Below, piece after piece: positions 1 through 9,887 of a DNA stretch of 64,000 bases. The stretch spans positions 859,377 to 923,376 of the forward strand of contig JACEVL010000341.1 of NCBI GenBank assembly GCA_020284085.1, in the 5' to 3' direction. Each line of letters starts with the position of its first letter. Position 1 is the stretch's first letter. The notes beneath the pieces were generated by a model. That model worked only from the letters and a program-made list of their open reading frames with translations, did not search any database and had not been told where the DNA came from. This stretch comes from Aporrectodea caliginosa (lineage: Eukaryota > Annelida > Clitellata > Crassiclitellata > Lumbricidae). A program made the translations under genes and the position numbers.

Positions 1-145
1 CTATGTGGTGGTCCTTCTACATCTTTTTGCTACCTCAAGACTTGTCTTTATTCTCGAGAACTTTCGCACTGGGAGCGCCTCTGTTTGGTGTGCACTGTTA
101 GAGGCGCTTTATAATTTTTTTTAATACAATACAATTAACAAAATG
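1..145 (+). mobile_element. 3' end of an L2/CR1-like LINE
   Basis: The + strand reads as the last residues of a LINE reverse-transcriptase frame (a ..FCYLKTCLYSRELSHWERL.. type ending), as in the copies near 25040, 26350 and 60350. It is followed by a stem made of GGAGCGCCTCT and AGAGGCGCT, then TTTATAA and a short ATACA-type tail. The stem plus short simple tail is the 3' signature of this LINE group throughout the window. The fragment is cut by the window edge. Confidence 0.7.
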
Positions 146-149
146 TTGT

Positions 150-600
150 CTGCTCCATTACTGGTCTAAATCGGTTTCGACTGGAGAAGATTTAAGAACA
201 GTGTGGCATATTTGTCTTAAGCTATAATTTATAAAAAGAGTTGTCCAATTATTGCATATTATATCGGGTAATTCTGATTGTGTAGCTATGAACATACGTA
301 GGCCTACATATTAACTCGTAATCGTAACACCACATTTATAATTCGCTTCTACTTTACACAAACTTTGGACTGACATCACCCGATTACGACAGTGGTGCAG
401 TTCAGAATTTATGAGAGTTTTTCATGAATTGCAAAGTAAAGACAGATGGTGAGTTCGCAGACCCGCAATTGTGCTTAGTAATCGACTCATTTAGGGACTA
501 ATTACGTACGCAATTGCACCACCTGGGGAGTTCGCTGTATGAAGATAAGGCGCTGGTTGACTCCATCAAGTCTGTTTGAATCAATAAGTTAATAGGAATG
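150..600 (-). repeat. Inverted copy (A) of the 5' region of the Ly6-like gene
   Basis: Read on the - strand, this stretch matches 12118-12860 and 55970-56370 with the blocks in the same order. One block lies around CAGCGCCTTATCTTCA, one is the ATTCATGAAAAACTCTCATA block, then come TTACGATTACGA and a block with CGAAACCGAT. The copy is interrupted at about 145 by the LINE end. Any matching signal-peptide exon would lie beyond the left edge of the window. Confidence 0.7.
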
Positions 601-684
601 TAGACTGCATTATAGGGAGTCATTTGAGTGCTCTATAGTCATTATTCTTTAACAGATGCATGCGGAGGGACTCTTGATAACTGG

Positions 685-800
685 CAAAGAAGAGTAGAAG
701 ATCATGATGAATGCGGGTTCGATTCCCGCTATCCTCCCAATGGTCCACTCAGCCTTTCCACTCGCTGTAGGTGAGCTTCAGTAGGACGTGATGGGCGCCT
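685..800 (+). mobile_element. tRNA-derived SINE, family 2
   Basis: The block GCGGGTTCGATTCCCGC is a pol III B-box in a T-arm-like hairpin. It is followed by CCACTCAGCCTTTCCACTC and GCTTCAGTAGGACG. The same arrangement occurs inverted at 21285-21400, so this is a dispersed tRNA-derived repeat and not a single tRNA gene. No clear A-box or tail is visible. Confidence 0.55.
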
Positions 801-2540
801 ATCTGACTTCCAAACGGTTAAATTCCTATACCTATAATAACTTGTAATGATCCGTTCATACTATGACTTGTGTCAGTTTGAATTAATAATAAAAACGAAT
901 AATATATAACATAATATGTTGTTAAGATCATTTCTGTCATCCTTCATTTTCCTCATTTGGAAGTCTGTCCTGATATTCCAACACTTGTACGTCAGTAGGC
1001 CTATGTATCTAGTTCTGTATCTATTTTGTCTGCTAAGGTTTTCTCTGCGTGGTGCTATACGAATGTCCAATTACAACTGCGATTACAATCTATGTATTTA
1101 CACAATATTTATTTACACAGTATATATACTTACTTCTTTGCACCCTCTCAGCCTCACTAAAGAATGTCTAACAGACCTGAATACTTGGGTAATTTTTTTC
1201 ATGTATCTTTAAATTCTTCTGCATTCTATTAGTATCTTTTGTAGACTCTTAGGCAGATTAAGCAGCTGTCTGAATCCTCGTTTAGCCTCACTCTCAACAC
1301 TATAATCCAATACAATTTGCCCCCATTAGAACTATACCTATAATTATTGTGCTGAACAGTGCATTATCTAGGCCTAAAGCTATTATAGTACTATAGTCTC
1401 TAATACTATAACTGCATAATCCTGCATTGATGTTACTTGTTGCGTCTTGACAGCAAGTTATTTAATAAACGAAAATACAATGCAATACAATACAATAAGG
1501 GTGAGAGTGCTGGCATTTTAATTGGAATGTTTCAGCTTCCTATAGAAGTCCCTTGCGCACAATTGCTCTGCTCCATTGATGTTCTGTTTTATGGCTGTGT
1601 GTGCACTTCTGAGCTCAGAAAGGATGCCAATATCAAATACAGTTGCATTGTATTGTATCAGGACAGTTGTGTTGCAAAAATCACGTCGATGTGTCAAACC
1701 CTTTGTAATGCCATGGCATGTCAGGGCGCCGAAACAAAATGGGTCTGGGAGGGGCCCGTTGAGTCAGTCCCCAGAAAATCTTTGCAAAACTAAATCTTAA
1801 ACGTTGCATTCTTTATCAAAAAGCAGTCTAGGCATAGGCCTATAGATCTTAATTTGAATTTTTATGTTCTCTTAAGGCAAGACTCTGCGGGTCAGAAAGA
1901 CATAAATGTTTCATTACGATTACTTTAGTGTTTTGCACTGGATGTCCAATTCGTATCAGCAATCGACCAAAGTTGTTTGAAAGACCAATTGCTGTCATGC
2001 ACCATGCAGTTTAGATATCTCTCGTCAGGATTTTGCATAATTTTAACTTTAAAATGTGGAAAGAGATTGGATCGGTTCATCGATTCGTGTGCTAGCTGCA
2101 ACTGAATGGAAATTTTATTGGATTTTTAGCAATTCCAAGGGCGCTGCAATTGACTGTGTGATCTGGTGCATGATGTCTGTTTTTTACACACTTGTGTAGA
2201 CTGCCGTCTGGGCGCACTTTGGAAAATTTAATTCCATATTTTACAATATGTTATTATTATCTTCTAATGTAACTGCACCACACACAAAAGTTATGCATGT
2301 ATAGGGCCTACTATATATATTATAAAGCATATCTATATACCCTAGAAGAGAATCTTAAGCTAACCATAGGGCAGTCATGGCATGAAGCGTTAGAGACTTC
2401 CTTATCTTAGCCTCGGCATTTGAAGGCGTATGTCAGATCCAGTGTCCTCTCCCTCGCCTTCTCATCTCTCCACCGATAGTGTTCGGTGAGTGTACTCATT
2501 ATAGCTGATTTGGAAATATTCTAAACTTTCAAATTTGCCT
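801..2540. other. AT-rich stretch without a recognised gene
   Basis: Open frames here (for example 916-1212 and 1437-1793) look like chance: no domain, no splice pattern and AT-rich codons. A short ATACA tract at 1480-1495 resembles LINE tails. Nothing else is identifiable. Confidence 0.5.
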
Positions 2541-2544
2541 ACAT

Positions 2545-2660
2545 TTCCAGCTATATGCGCGATGTTTTCCACTGGCTCCCCCTTGAGCAGCGAATCGATT
2601 ATAAAATAACTACTTTAGTCTGGTCCTGCCTTCTAGGCCTCGCTCCTACATAAGTAGTAC
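2545..2660 (+). mobile_element. L2-like LINE reverse-transcriptase fragment
   Basis: The + strand encodes a broken version of the motif YMRDVLHWLPxxQRI..K...LVW.CL.GLAPxY, which recurs at 4000, 54500, 57100 and 61800. The call rests on this conserved post-RT region; only about 35 codons remain. Confidence 0.6.
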
Positions 2661-2689
2661 AGAATTGGATAATCTAGGACAAACACCCA

Positions 2690-2800
2690 ATCCTAGGAAC
2701 AAATCGCCATACACAAACCAATCCTACGTCCAAATCGCCATACACAAACCAATCCTAGGTCCAAATCGCCATACACAAACCAATCCTAGGTCCAAATCAC
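2690..2800. repeat. 31-bp tandem repeat, about 3.5 copies
   Basis: A 31-bp unit containing CGCCATACACAAACCAATCC and then TAGGTCCAAAT repeats with only a few changes. It lies just upstream of the first Polinton gene fragment and could belong to the Polinton terminal region. It could equally be an unrelated minisatellite. Confidence 0.7.
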
Positions 2801-2930
2801 CAACCTCCAGCGTGCACAAACCTATAGACACCACAACCGCCGGCTCATCACAAACTTTTTTTCTTGTGTATATAAAATGCATGAAAATATTTTCTCGACA
2901 CAGCTTAAACGAACGTCGTCTCAATATAAA

Positions 2931-3437
2931 ATGCAATACACGAAGAAAACTGTTATTGAATTAAGAAAAATCGCCAAGCAGAGCGGCTTGGTTGGGTATA
3001 TGAGACTGCGGAAAGCGGAGTTGATTGCTAAAATTGAAGCTAACGAGGCTCAAACACTAATACCCTCGCATTTTGCACCAATCTCACCTAATACCAGTTT
3101 GCAGATTGAAATCCCAACACAAACACCCACGCCAACCTCAACAGCACGACAAGTATACAACAAAACTATATTAGCGATTAATACATGTGCTAAGGCGATT
3201 GAAAGAAACATACCTAAGCAACCAATGAAAATCGTAAAGGAGAAATTTGGGATAATGAAAACAAAAATTACTTCATATTTTAGGAAACTAATTAATAAAC
3301 CAAAGTTTGAAATTCATCAAACGGCTTCAGCTATCAAAGGCTTCACGAGACAATACACGGTAGAGGGGGCGAATGGCATCGATGCCACATCTTTTCTTAA
3401 CACCGTTCGAGCGCAGGTGGTATCTTTAATCCGCATA
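2931..3437 (+). pseudogene. Polinton protein-primed DNA polymerase B, N-terminal fragment
   Basis: Starting from the methionine at about 2931, the frame gives a lysine-rich SAP/Rho-N-like segment (VIELRKIAKQSGLVGYMRLR then KAELIAKI). A low-complexity Pro/Thr linker follows. The segment ends with KGFTRQYTVEGANGIDATSF, which matches by memory the region ahead of the polymerase domain in Polinton PolB proteins. A stop follows at 3438. The next 330 bp are in another frame and encode a much later part of the same protein, so the exonuclease core has been deleted. The Polinton capsid and integrase genes downstream support the assignment. As a polymerase this copy must be dead. Confidence 0.65.
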
Positions 3438-3768
3438 TGACAACCATTTATTCGTAAAGAAATTACGAGGCGATGATAACGAAAAGATTAACTGCATTCC
3501 TTGCAACGAAGAAAAGTACATCTCATTTAGCAAAGAGGTCGCAGTCGATAAGTTTGTAAACAAAGAGGGAAAAGAGATAACGGTCAAGCGTGAATTACGT
3601 TTTATCGACAGTTTTAGATTCATGCCCTCGAGTCTTGACGCGTTATCGAAAAACCTAAGCAAAGATCAGTTTAAGAATTTAGGCGAATTTTATAAAGGTG
3701 GAAAGTTCGATCTTTTACTAAGAAAGGGAAGTTATCCATACGATTACGTCGACGGGTCGAAAGATTAA
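3430..3768 (+). pseudogene. Polinton DNA polymerase B, middle fragment
   Basis: In frame 1 the sequence reads ..AYDNHLFVKKLRGDDNEKIN, CIPCNEEKYISFSKEV, a block with RFIDSFRFMPSSLDALSKNL and finally LLLRKGSYPYDYVDGSKD before a stop. In protein-primed type B polymerases of Polintons and adintoviruses this order (AYDxHLF, EEKYISFS, FIDSFxFMxSSL, KGxYPYxYxDS) leads into the palm domain, which is missing here. The frame breaks where a LINE end lies (3770-4435). The fragment joins a much earlier PolB segment at 3430, so a large internal deletion preceded or accompanied decay. The match is by motif recognition; no polymerase active-site motif remains. Confidence 0.8.
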
Positions 3769-3769
3769 C

Positions 3770-4394
3770 TCTGTCTCTCGTAGCTGCTTTTATCAGCTGC
3801 GCCAACTGCGAGTTATATCCCGCACTCTTACCTCCAGCGCTGCAGCTACTCTAGTTCACGCCTTCGTTGCCAGTCGCCTTGACTACTGTTCCACTCTATA
3901 TGTTGGCATCCCACAGAGTCGGATTGGGCGCCTGGAGCTAGTTTTGCGCGCGGCTGCGCGATTGATTGCTGGCATCCCTAAGACAGGTCATGTATCCGAC
4001 TATATGCGGGATGTCTTGCACTGGTTGCCACTACCACAACGCATCTCATTTAGGGTCTCTGCCTTCGTTTGGCGTAGCCTCGTTGGTACCGCATCTGCTT
4101 ATCTGCAGGAGCTCTGTCGCTCCATTTCTGCCAATATTGGCCGCCGAATCCTTCGCTCTGCAGTCCGCGGTGACCTGAGTGTCCCATTTGCACGCACTTC
4201 TACAATGCAACATCGGGCTTTCTCGGTTGTAGGACCGAGTATCTGGAATGGGCTTCCTCTAGAGCTCCGTCTCCTACCTAGGAATTCCTCACCTGCATTT
4301 TATACCTCTCTCAAAACTATTCTTTTCAGCCGAGGTTGAGCCGGGAGCGCCTCTGAGTAGATATCTTGAAGGGGCGCTATATTAACTAAGTTTC

Positions 4395-4433
<39 letters not shown>

Positions 4434-4435
4434 AA
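3770..4435 (+). mobile_element. 5'-truncated L2/CR1-like LINE inserted in the Polinton
   Basis: An open stretch (3840-4339) encodes the end of a LINE RT protein: LDYCSTLYVGIPQ, a YMRDVLHWLPLPQRIS block, then the FSVVGPSIWNGLPLELRLLP ending. It is followed by the 3' hairpin (GAGCGCCTCTGAG...GAAGGGGCGCTATATTAA) and a pure (TTGA)n tail at 4393-4433. It separates the PolB fragment from the integrase. The intact tail and long open frame suggest a more recent arrival than the Polinton. Confidence 0.85.
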
Positions 4436-4443
4436 ATGATTAA

Positions 4444-5328
4444 CATTTAGGCGTAGACGAACATTTACTGTTGGTATAGGTGATTTGTGGCAAGCCGATT
4501 TGGCTGACCTTTCTGCTTTGTCAAAGTATAACGATAAGAATAAATATCTACTGACCTGTATAGATGTGTTTTCTAAATATGCTTGGGTACTTCCACTTAA
4601 ATCGAAAACTGGCTCTGCATTGACCGAAACCTTTTCAACAATATTGACTGATAGACAGCCAGCCCATTTACAAACCGATAAGGGAACAGAGTTTCTTAAC
4701 AAATCCTTTCAAGCTCTCTTGCGTGAAAATGCTATTCGATTCTACACCACTAAAAATGAGGATATAAAAGCCTCTGTCGTTGAAAGGTTTAATCGAACCC
4801 TTAAAACCAAGATGTGGAAATATTTCACATATAAAAACACGCATCGATATACTGATGTCCTACTAGATCTAGTGCATTCGTATAATAATACTTACCATAG
4901 AAGCATAGGTATGCCACCTAGCCAGGTTTCTATCGAAAACAAAGACATTATTAGATAGCGTCTGTGTGGTGAAAAGAAAAGGCCAGCGATTTGGAAGTAT
5001 AGTGTTGGTGACAAGGTTCGAATAAGCAAAGCTCGAATCGCATTCGAGAAGGGATACCTTCCGTCATGGACTGATGAAATATTCACAATCGTTGCTCGAA
5101 TACCCTCCGACCCCATAAACTACGAAATTGCAGACTTAAATGAAGCGAAAAATAAAAGGAAAATTCTACGAAGTCGAACTGCAACGGGTAATTAAAGAAG
5201 ACGACATTTATAAAATTGAAAAGGCGTTAAAAACTCGTAAGCGGGGTCAAAACACCGAATATTTTGTAAAGTGGAAAGGCTACGATGATAGCTTTAACTC
5301 TTGGACTTCAGATATATTCGATGCCTAG
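4444..5328 (+). pseudogene. Polinton retroviral-type integrase with chromodomain (broken)
   Basis: The DDE core is clear: first Asp in LWQADLADL, second in LQTDKGTEF, and Glu in VVERFNRTLKTKMW, with the usual YITCIDVFSKYAW-like strand between. The core frame ends at a stop at 4956-4958. The protein continues in the same register as a target-binding segment (WKYSVGDKVRISKARIAFEK) and, after a shift near 5145, a chromodomain at 5185-5320 (YFVKWKGYDDSFNSW). Core plus C-terminal chromodomain is the usual Polinton integrase build. At least one nonsense change and one frameshift make it a pseudogene. The upstream start is lost in the LINE insertion. Confidence 0.85.
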
Positions 5329-5371
5329 TGGCTATCGAGTTCAGTAATGCAAAGAACACCATACATGTAGG

Positions 5372-6185
5372 ATGGCACATTTTTACATGACCTTACCGAG
5401 TAACAGTTCTATGCATTACTATCCGAATAACACCGTTACCCATTATACGACGAGATTGGAAAATAGTATAGCTCTGTTCGGCGATTGGGAAGTGGGTTTG
5501 ATCGAACTACAATATCAACATACGTGGTTCAATTTAGAAAGAGGAGAAGGTCACTTTATTCGCAGTTCGTCCATCCAGATGTCGATCCAACAGATTTTTT
5601 CCATAAGATGCTGAATCTAACACCTGGATATTACGATTCGGTATCCGATCTCGTACAGGCGATTAACGAACAAATAAAATATATGGTTGATGAATTCAAA
5701 CTCGTTACATTTCCATCATTTAAATATGATACTATTACGAAGCTTCTCAAAGCGAATATAAACTGTGGTGCACATCTACTATTCTCTCCTGCATTGTGTG
5801 CGATGGTGGGTGTCGGCGAGTGGCAGAATCCAATCCAACACGATGAATATGATCGTAACGAATATTTAGACTGGGTTTCTGCAAACGCTTGCGACATAAT
5901 CGTGGTTTTTCTGCTGCAAACGTGTATTGTAATGTCTTGGAGCACATCCCGTACGCGATACCAAAACACCGTTACTTTGTATCGTTCAACTGTCTGGTAA
6001 AAACCGGTGATAATGTGCATGTGTTATACGAAAAACCCCTATACATACCGCTACAGCAGAAACACTTTGACTCGATCGAAATGGATATAAGGACCGACAC
6101 TGGGAATTCGATCCCATTCGAGTACGGAAAGTCGATTGTGACGCTTCATTTCAGACATTGCAAAATACCATACCTCTTACAATGA
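5372..6185 (+). pseudogene. Polinton penton-like minor capsid protein (frameshifted)
   Basis: The start MAHFYMTLPSNSSMHYYPNN followed by TRLENSIALFGDWEVGLIEL matches the N-terminus of the minor capsid (penton) protein of Polintons. The frame changes near 5600, where ..LNLTPGYYDSVSDLVQAIN follows. It changes again near 5890, where FSAANVYCNVLEHIPYAIP and DIRTDTGNSIPFEYGKSIVT follow, ending in TLHFRHC. Read across both shifts the length is about 270 residues, the normal size, so little is missing besides the two frame breaks. It sits between integrase and the small virion protein, in the same orientation. It is predicted to form the capsid vertices; the assignment is from remembered family motifs. 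Confidence 0.75.
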
Positions 6186-6200
6186 AAAGACAATTTTGTT

Positions 6201-6590
6201 GTGAAACAGCGCGGTATCGGTATGCCTGTATTTCAATATTCATGCATGCAGCGGGGGCATGGATTTGAAAGTATTCTGAGCGGCTTCTTCAGAAGAGCAT
6301 GGCCGTTGATTCAAACTGGCGCTAAAGTATTTGGGAAACAGGTTTTGAGAACCGGTCTACAGATTGCCAATGATGTTTTGGAAGGTCGTAATTTCAAAGA
6401 GTCAAGCAAAAGACGTATTCCAGAAGGTATAAAAGCATTTGCAACGACCTACGATTTCAATACCCAAGGTGGCAGCGGTGGAAGAAGGAGCGGAGACGTA
6501 AAAGATCGACAAAGACTCAAATTAAAAGAAGCAAGAGCGACATATTCGGCAAAATTTAAGTATGGTGTTTGTTCATCCACAATCATGTGA
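6201..6590 (+). CDS. Polinton small virion protein (pX/pVI-like), possibly intact
   Basis: The frame opens with MPVFQYSCMQRGHGFESILS and contains a hydrophobic-basic helix region (FFRRAWPLIQTGAKVFGKQV then LRTGLQIANDVLEGRNFKES). A Gly-rich and Lys/Arg-rich tail follows. In Polintons and adintoviruses a short protein of this build lies next to the major capsid gene and is compared with adenovirus core or membrane-lytic proteins. The likely start is the methionine at about 6222, because upstream residues do not fit the family. The end overlaps the start of the major capsid gene (6562) in another frame. No internal break is seen. Function is inference. Confidence 0.6.
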   Translation: MKQRGIGMPVFQYSCMQRGHGFESILSGFFRRAWPLIQTGAKVFGKQVLRTGLQIANDVLEGRNFKESSKRRIPEGIKAFATTYDFNTQGGSGGRRSGDVKDRQRLKLKEARATYSAKFKYGVCSSTIM

Positions 6591-7874
6591 ATGCACAAAG
6601 AGTGAACTGGATCTCCCTAACGTACCACCAACGCAAACTAGTATAGAAGTTGGCTCATTTGTGGAATATAACCCTGTAGCAACGATTTCACAAGGAACGC
6701 CGATTGAATTTAGTATTACTGGTGCTGGACAGGACTATCTCGATTTGTCGAGCACGCAATTATACGTTAGAGCTCAAATAGTAGGTGCAAACAACGAACC
6801 GATAGCCGCGGGCGTGCATGTTGGACCGGTTAATTTGTTTTTGCGCAGCCTTTTTTCCGAAGTTGATATTACTTTAAACGACACGCTTGTTACATCTTCA
6901 AACAATACGTATGCTTATCGCAGTTATTTAGAAACTATATTAAGCTATGGTAAAGCAGCAAAATCTTCTCAACTTACCTCGGCTCTATATTACAAGGATA
7001 ACGCAGGTCATTTTGAAGACTCCAATCCACATGATAACGATGCCACAAATGCTGGTTTTAAGAAACGTAGTGCATTCATAGATGGTGGAGGTGTCGTCGA
7101 CATGCTTGGATGTATTCACAGCGATCTATTTTTTCAGGATCGTTTCCTTCCTAATGATATCAATATAAGGGTTCGTCTCGCTAGAAATAAAGATTCGTTC
7201 TGTTTGATGTCGAACGTACTAGGTGCGAACTATAAAGTTCGAATTTTGGAATGTAAATTATACGTCAGAAAAGATAAACTAAGTCCGTCCGTGTTTCTGG
7301 CAAATGCGAAAGCTCTCGAACGTGGAAACGTGAAATTTCCAATACGAAGAGTCATCTGTAAAACCTTTACCATACCCAGAGGCAATCTTGATGCATCGCA
7401 GGAGAGTCTTTTCTCTGAACAGTTACCTACTAGACTCGTTATCGGATGTGTAGACAACGACGCATTTAACGGAATCTATACGAAGAATCCATTCAACTTT
7501 AAACATATGAATCTGACACAGCTAAAAGTATATTTGGATGGTCAGCAACAGTCGGTGTAATCCTTGGAAATTAACTTTGCAACCAACCAATATATTAACG
7601 CGTATTTATGGGAACTGGCAAGTGGATGCGAGACGAAGGAAATCAGATAAGCAGAGAGGACTTTGCTGGTGGATACGCTTTTTACGCATTCGATCTGACA
7701 CCTGATTTATCAGAGGGTGATCATTTCAATCTGCTTAAACACGGTAATGTTCGTCTGGATATTAAATTTTCGCAAGCATTGGAGAATACAATAAATGTTA
7801 TAGCGTTTGTAGAGTTTGAGAATATTTTGGAGATTGATCGATCGAGAAACGTCATTTTCGACTACAAGAATTGA
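6562..7874 (+). pseudogene. Polinton major capsid protein (double jelly-roll), near full length
   Basis: The frame reads CECTKSELDLPNVPPTQTSI at the N-terminus, then HVGPVNLFLRSLFSEVDITL, TYAYRSYLETILSYGKAAKS, a PIRRVICKTFTIPRGNLD block and RLVIGCVDNDAFNGIYTKNP. These match the F54H12.2-like major capsid proteins of Polintons along their length. After 332 residues a stop at 7558-7560 falls in the family's usual DGQQ(Q)S turn. The same frame continues (about 7561-7607) before a shift into the last segment, MRDEGNQISREDFAGGYAFY to NILEIDRSRNVIFDY. About 435 codons in all, the expected size. Only one nonsense change and one frameshift are seen, so this is the best preserved virion gene in the window. 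Confidence 0.9.
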
Positions 7875-7876
7875 AC

Positions 7877-8325
7877 ATGAACAGCTCGACAATTGAATCG
7901 ATTCTGTCGAAAGATACGAAATGTGCTCGGATGTTTATTTGTGTGTTTGCTTGTGATCGTCTACCTACGAGGTTAAACAGTGTTGGTCCTATGCTATTGG
8001 TTTGTAATACGGACCCTCACAACAAACTTGGTAAGCATTGGGTGGTATTATATGTGGAGGATTCTATAGCGAATACTTTTACTCTTTTGGAAGACCACCC
8101 GATGCGTCATTTAGAGATATTTTGAATAGACATTGTAAACGTTGGATTTTCATCGATAGACACTTACAAAGCGTTGTTAGCCATTTTTGTGGACATTATT
8201 GCATATTTTATTCTATTCATAGATCAAGAAATAAAAACGTTAACGCTATTACCAACCTTCTTACATTGGACACTGGTTTGAATGATTATTTGGTTCATAA
8301 TTATGTGTGTAAAACATTCATGTAA
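7877..8325 (+). pseudogene. Polinton adenain-like cysteine protease (one frameshift)
   Basis: The gene starts 2 bp after the capsid stop (MNSSTIESILSKDTKCARMF). The adenovirus-protease-type active site can be read: His in NKLGKHWVVLYVE, an acidic residue in the following EYFYSFGRPP block, Gln in LQSVVSHFCG and Cys seven residues later in CGHYC. The reading frame changes near 8065-8085, between the His block and the EYFYSFG block. All catalytic positions are conserved in sequence, but a single polypeptide is not encoded. The C-terminus (LDTGLNDYLVHNYVCKTFM) matches the family end. The protease would process capsid precursors. A poly(A) signal lies 15 bp after the stop. Confidence 0.85.
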
Positions 8326-8341
8326 ACGATGTATTGATTTC

Positions 8342-8354
8342 AATAAACTTTATT
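8342..8354. terminator. Bidirectional poly(A) signal between convergent Polinton genes
   Basis: AATAAACTTTATT contains AATAAA on the + strand (8342-8347) for the protease side and AATAAA on the - strand (8349-8354) for the PC4-domain gene. The two coding ends are at 8325 (+) and 8397 (-), so one 13-bp site could serve both convergent transcripts. Confidence 0.75.
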
Positions 8355-8396
8355 AAAACAAGTTCTCGAATTTCTTTCTCTATAAAGTGTCAGAAA

Positions 8397-9067
8397 TTAA
8401 ATGAAGTAGTAATCAAGTCCAAAGGATTGCATTCCAAACAGTTCAGATAGCCCATTTGATTTGAGTTCTGGCAATTTTTCGTGCAGTTCGTTCATCATGG
8501 TTGTCAAGGTTTCCCATTCGTCCAAACGTAGTGAGATACCGATACGCGTGGGTCGTTCTTTGGTGCAGTTTGGTGGTATGAAGTATCGACGAATGTTTAC
8601 ATATTTGATACCTCGTGAAATGGTAACATAATATTTACCACCAATATGTTGACAATATTCGACCGGCTGATCGGCTTTGAGTAGCTCTACAGATCTGTCT
8701 ATTTCGTCGAGATGTGCGCGGAAGGTGGCCCATCTGGTTTTAGTGAAGCAGACGCCCTTCTTCGTAGGATACAACTTGCCATTGTCGGCGTTGCTATATT
8801 CTCTAACATGCACCATGACTTCGTCTCGGTAGATTGTAACCGTCAAATAACGATCGTTTCCGATAGGTTCTTTGAAAAGATCTAGCTTTCCCTTGTTCGT
8901 CCTTGCCTATAAACAAGATAGATATAATTTAACTACTGTCTAAGTGGCAAATATTGATATGAAATTCATCTCAGATAAGAAAACATCGATATAAAATTAA
9001 ATACTTTGATACTTACGGTCATTGCTGTTGATCTAGCATTTGCAGGCATCTTCGTAAATGGAGACAT
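8397..9067 (-). CDS. PC4 (p15)-domain protein with one intron, Polinton-associated
   Basis: Exon 1 is 9067-9017 (17 codons, MSPFTKMPANARSTAMT) and exon 2 is 8906-8397. The 110-bp intron has GTAAGT at 9016 and a TTTATAG acceptor ending at 8907, and joins phase 0 to phase 0. The 186-residue product has two copies of a PC4-like ssDNA-binding fold. The first lies around residues 30-75 (LTVTIYRDEVMVHVREY, then KKGVCFTKTRWATF). The second is around 110-160 (YVNIRRYF, then TRIGISLRLDEWETL). PC4 proteins bind single-stranded DNA in transcription and replication. The frame is intact, unlike most neighbours. It is convergent to the capsid-protease block and shares its poly(A) site. Assignment to the Polinton is from position; capture from the host is possible. 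Confidence 0.75.
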
Positions 9068-9120
9068 TGTTGACGTCTTCGAACTGGTAAGGAACTATGT
9101 TCAAGAATGTGCACATGTCG

Positions 9121-9129
9121 TCTTTTATA
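9121..9129 (-). promoter_or_regulatory. TATA box of the PC4-domain gene
   Basis: On the - strand TATAAAAGA lies about 55 bp upstream of the ATG at 9067. This leaves room for a start site near 9098 and a short leader. Confidence 0.55.
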
Positions 9130-9234
9130 AATGGTCAAACAATGCATGCAATTCCATTGGATGTTATCAATAAGGATTCAGCCGATGTGATTCGTCTAAT
9201 GAATCTGTCAATCAAATTGAGCTATACTAACACA

Positions 9235-9448
9235 GACGTCAATCAATGACTAAGCTCCGCCTCCTACCATATCAGTGACTAAGCCCCGCCTCCTACCATT
9301 GTTCAAGGTCTTTTGTTTTTGAAACTACCTATTGTTTTTTAAATCTATTGTTTTTGAAACTCCTATTGTTAAGACATCCTTTGTGCTTGCAGCGCCTATT
9401 GTTTTAATTCTTTTGTGTTTGTAACGGGCCATTGTTATCATCCACCTA
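9235..9448. repeat. Short direct repeats at the Polinton right flank
   Basis: GACTAAGCYCCGCCTCCTAC occurs twice, 30 bp apart (from about 9247 and 9277). The next 150 bp repeat variations of CCTATTGTTTTTGAAAC six to eight times. They may be the remains of a terminal inverted repeat, but no matching inverted copy is seen on the left side near 2.6 kb. Confidence 0.5.
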
Positions 9449-9775
9449 TTGTCACCAGATCTCTTCAATCTGCTACTGGAAGTAGTAATGAATTTGGCGC
9501 TGAATAATGCTGAAGAAGGAATAATTATAGGAGGCAGAAGACTCAATAATCTTAGGTTCGCGGATGATAATATAGACCTTGTGGCGGAGAGCAAACCACA
9601 GCTACAGGAACTGACCAACAAAGTGGATTCCAGTAGTAAAAGACTAGGGCTCAGGATCAACGCCCAAAAGACCAAAACAATGACAGTGGGGAAGGGACGG
9701 GAGGCACTGGACATCAGATTGGGAGGAGAGAAGCTGGAGCAAGTAACCGAGTTCGCATAATTATCTAGGAGGGCT
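9449..9775 (+). pseudogene. LINE reverse-transcriptase palm/thumb fragment (RTE-like)
   Basis: The frame begins SPDLFNLLLEVVMNLAL and contains the RT catalytic motif as LRFADDNIDLVAES, followed by LRINAQKTKTMTVGK and EKLEQVTEFA. This order (LSPxLFN, FADD, LxxNxxKTK, FxYLG region) is that of non-LTR reverse transcriptases, most like the RTE-type element at 22-24.6 kb. Only about 103 codons remain, truncated on both sides. Confidence 0.75.
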
Positions 9776-9887
9776 GCGCTATTTCATATTCACCTACTGC
9801 TTTGCAACAGCGCGACGGCTTGCCTGGCGATGAGTCGACGCTGGCGACGTCGGGCGATGGGGCGGCAGGGACCGGCGAGACACTACT

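Noticed and set aside
1437..1800. 118-aa frame on the + strand
   Set aside because: No signal peptide, domain or splice context. The N-terminal part overlaps an ATACA tract typical of LINE tails.
3426..3662. - strand frame across the PolB fragment
   Set aside because: Antisense of the + strand frame that matches PolB motifs.
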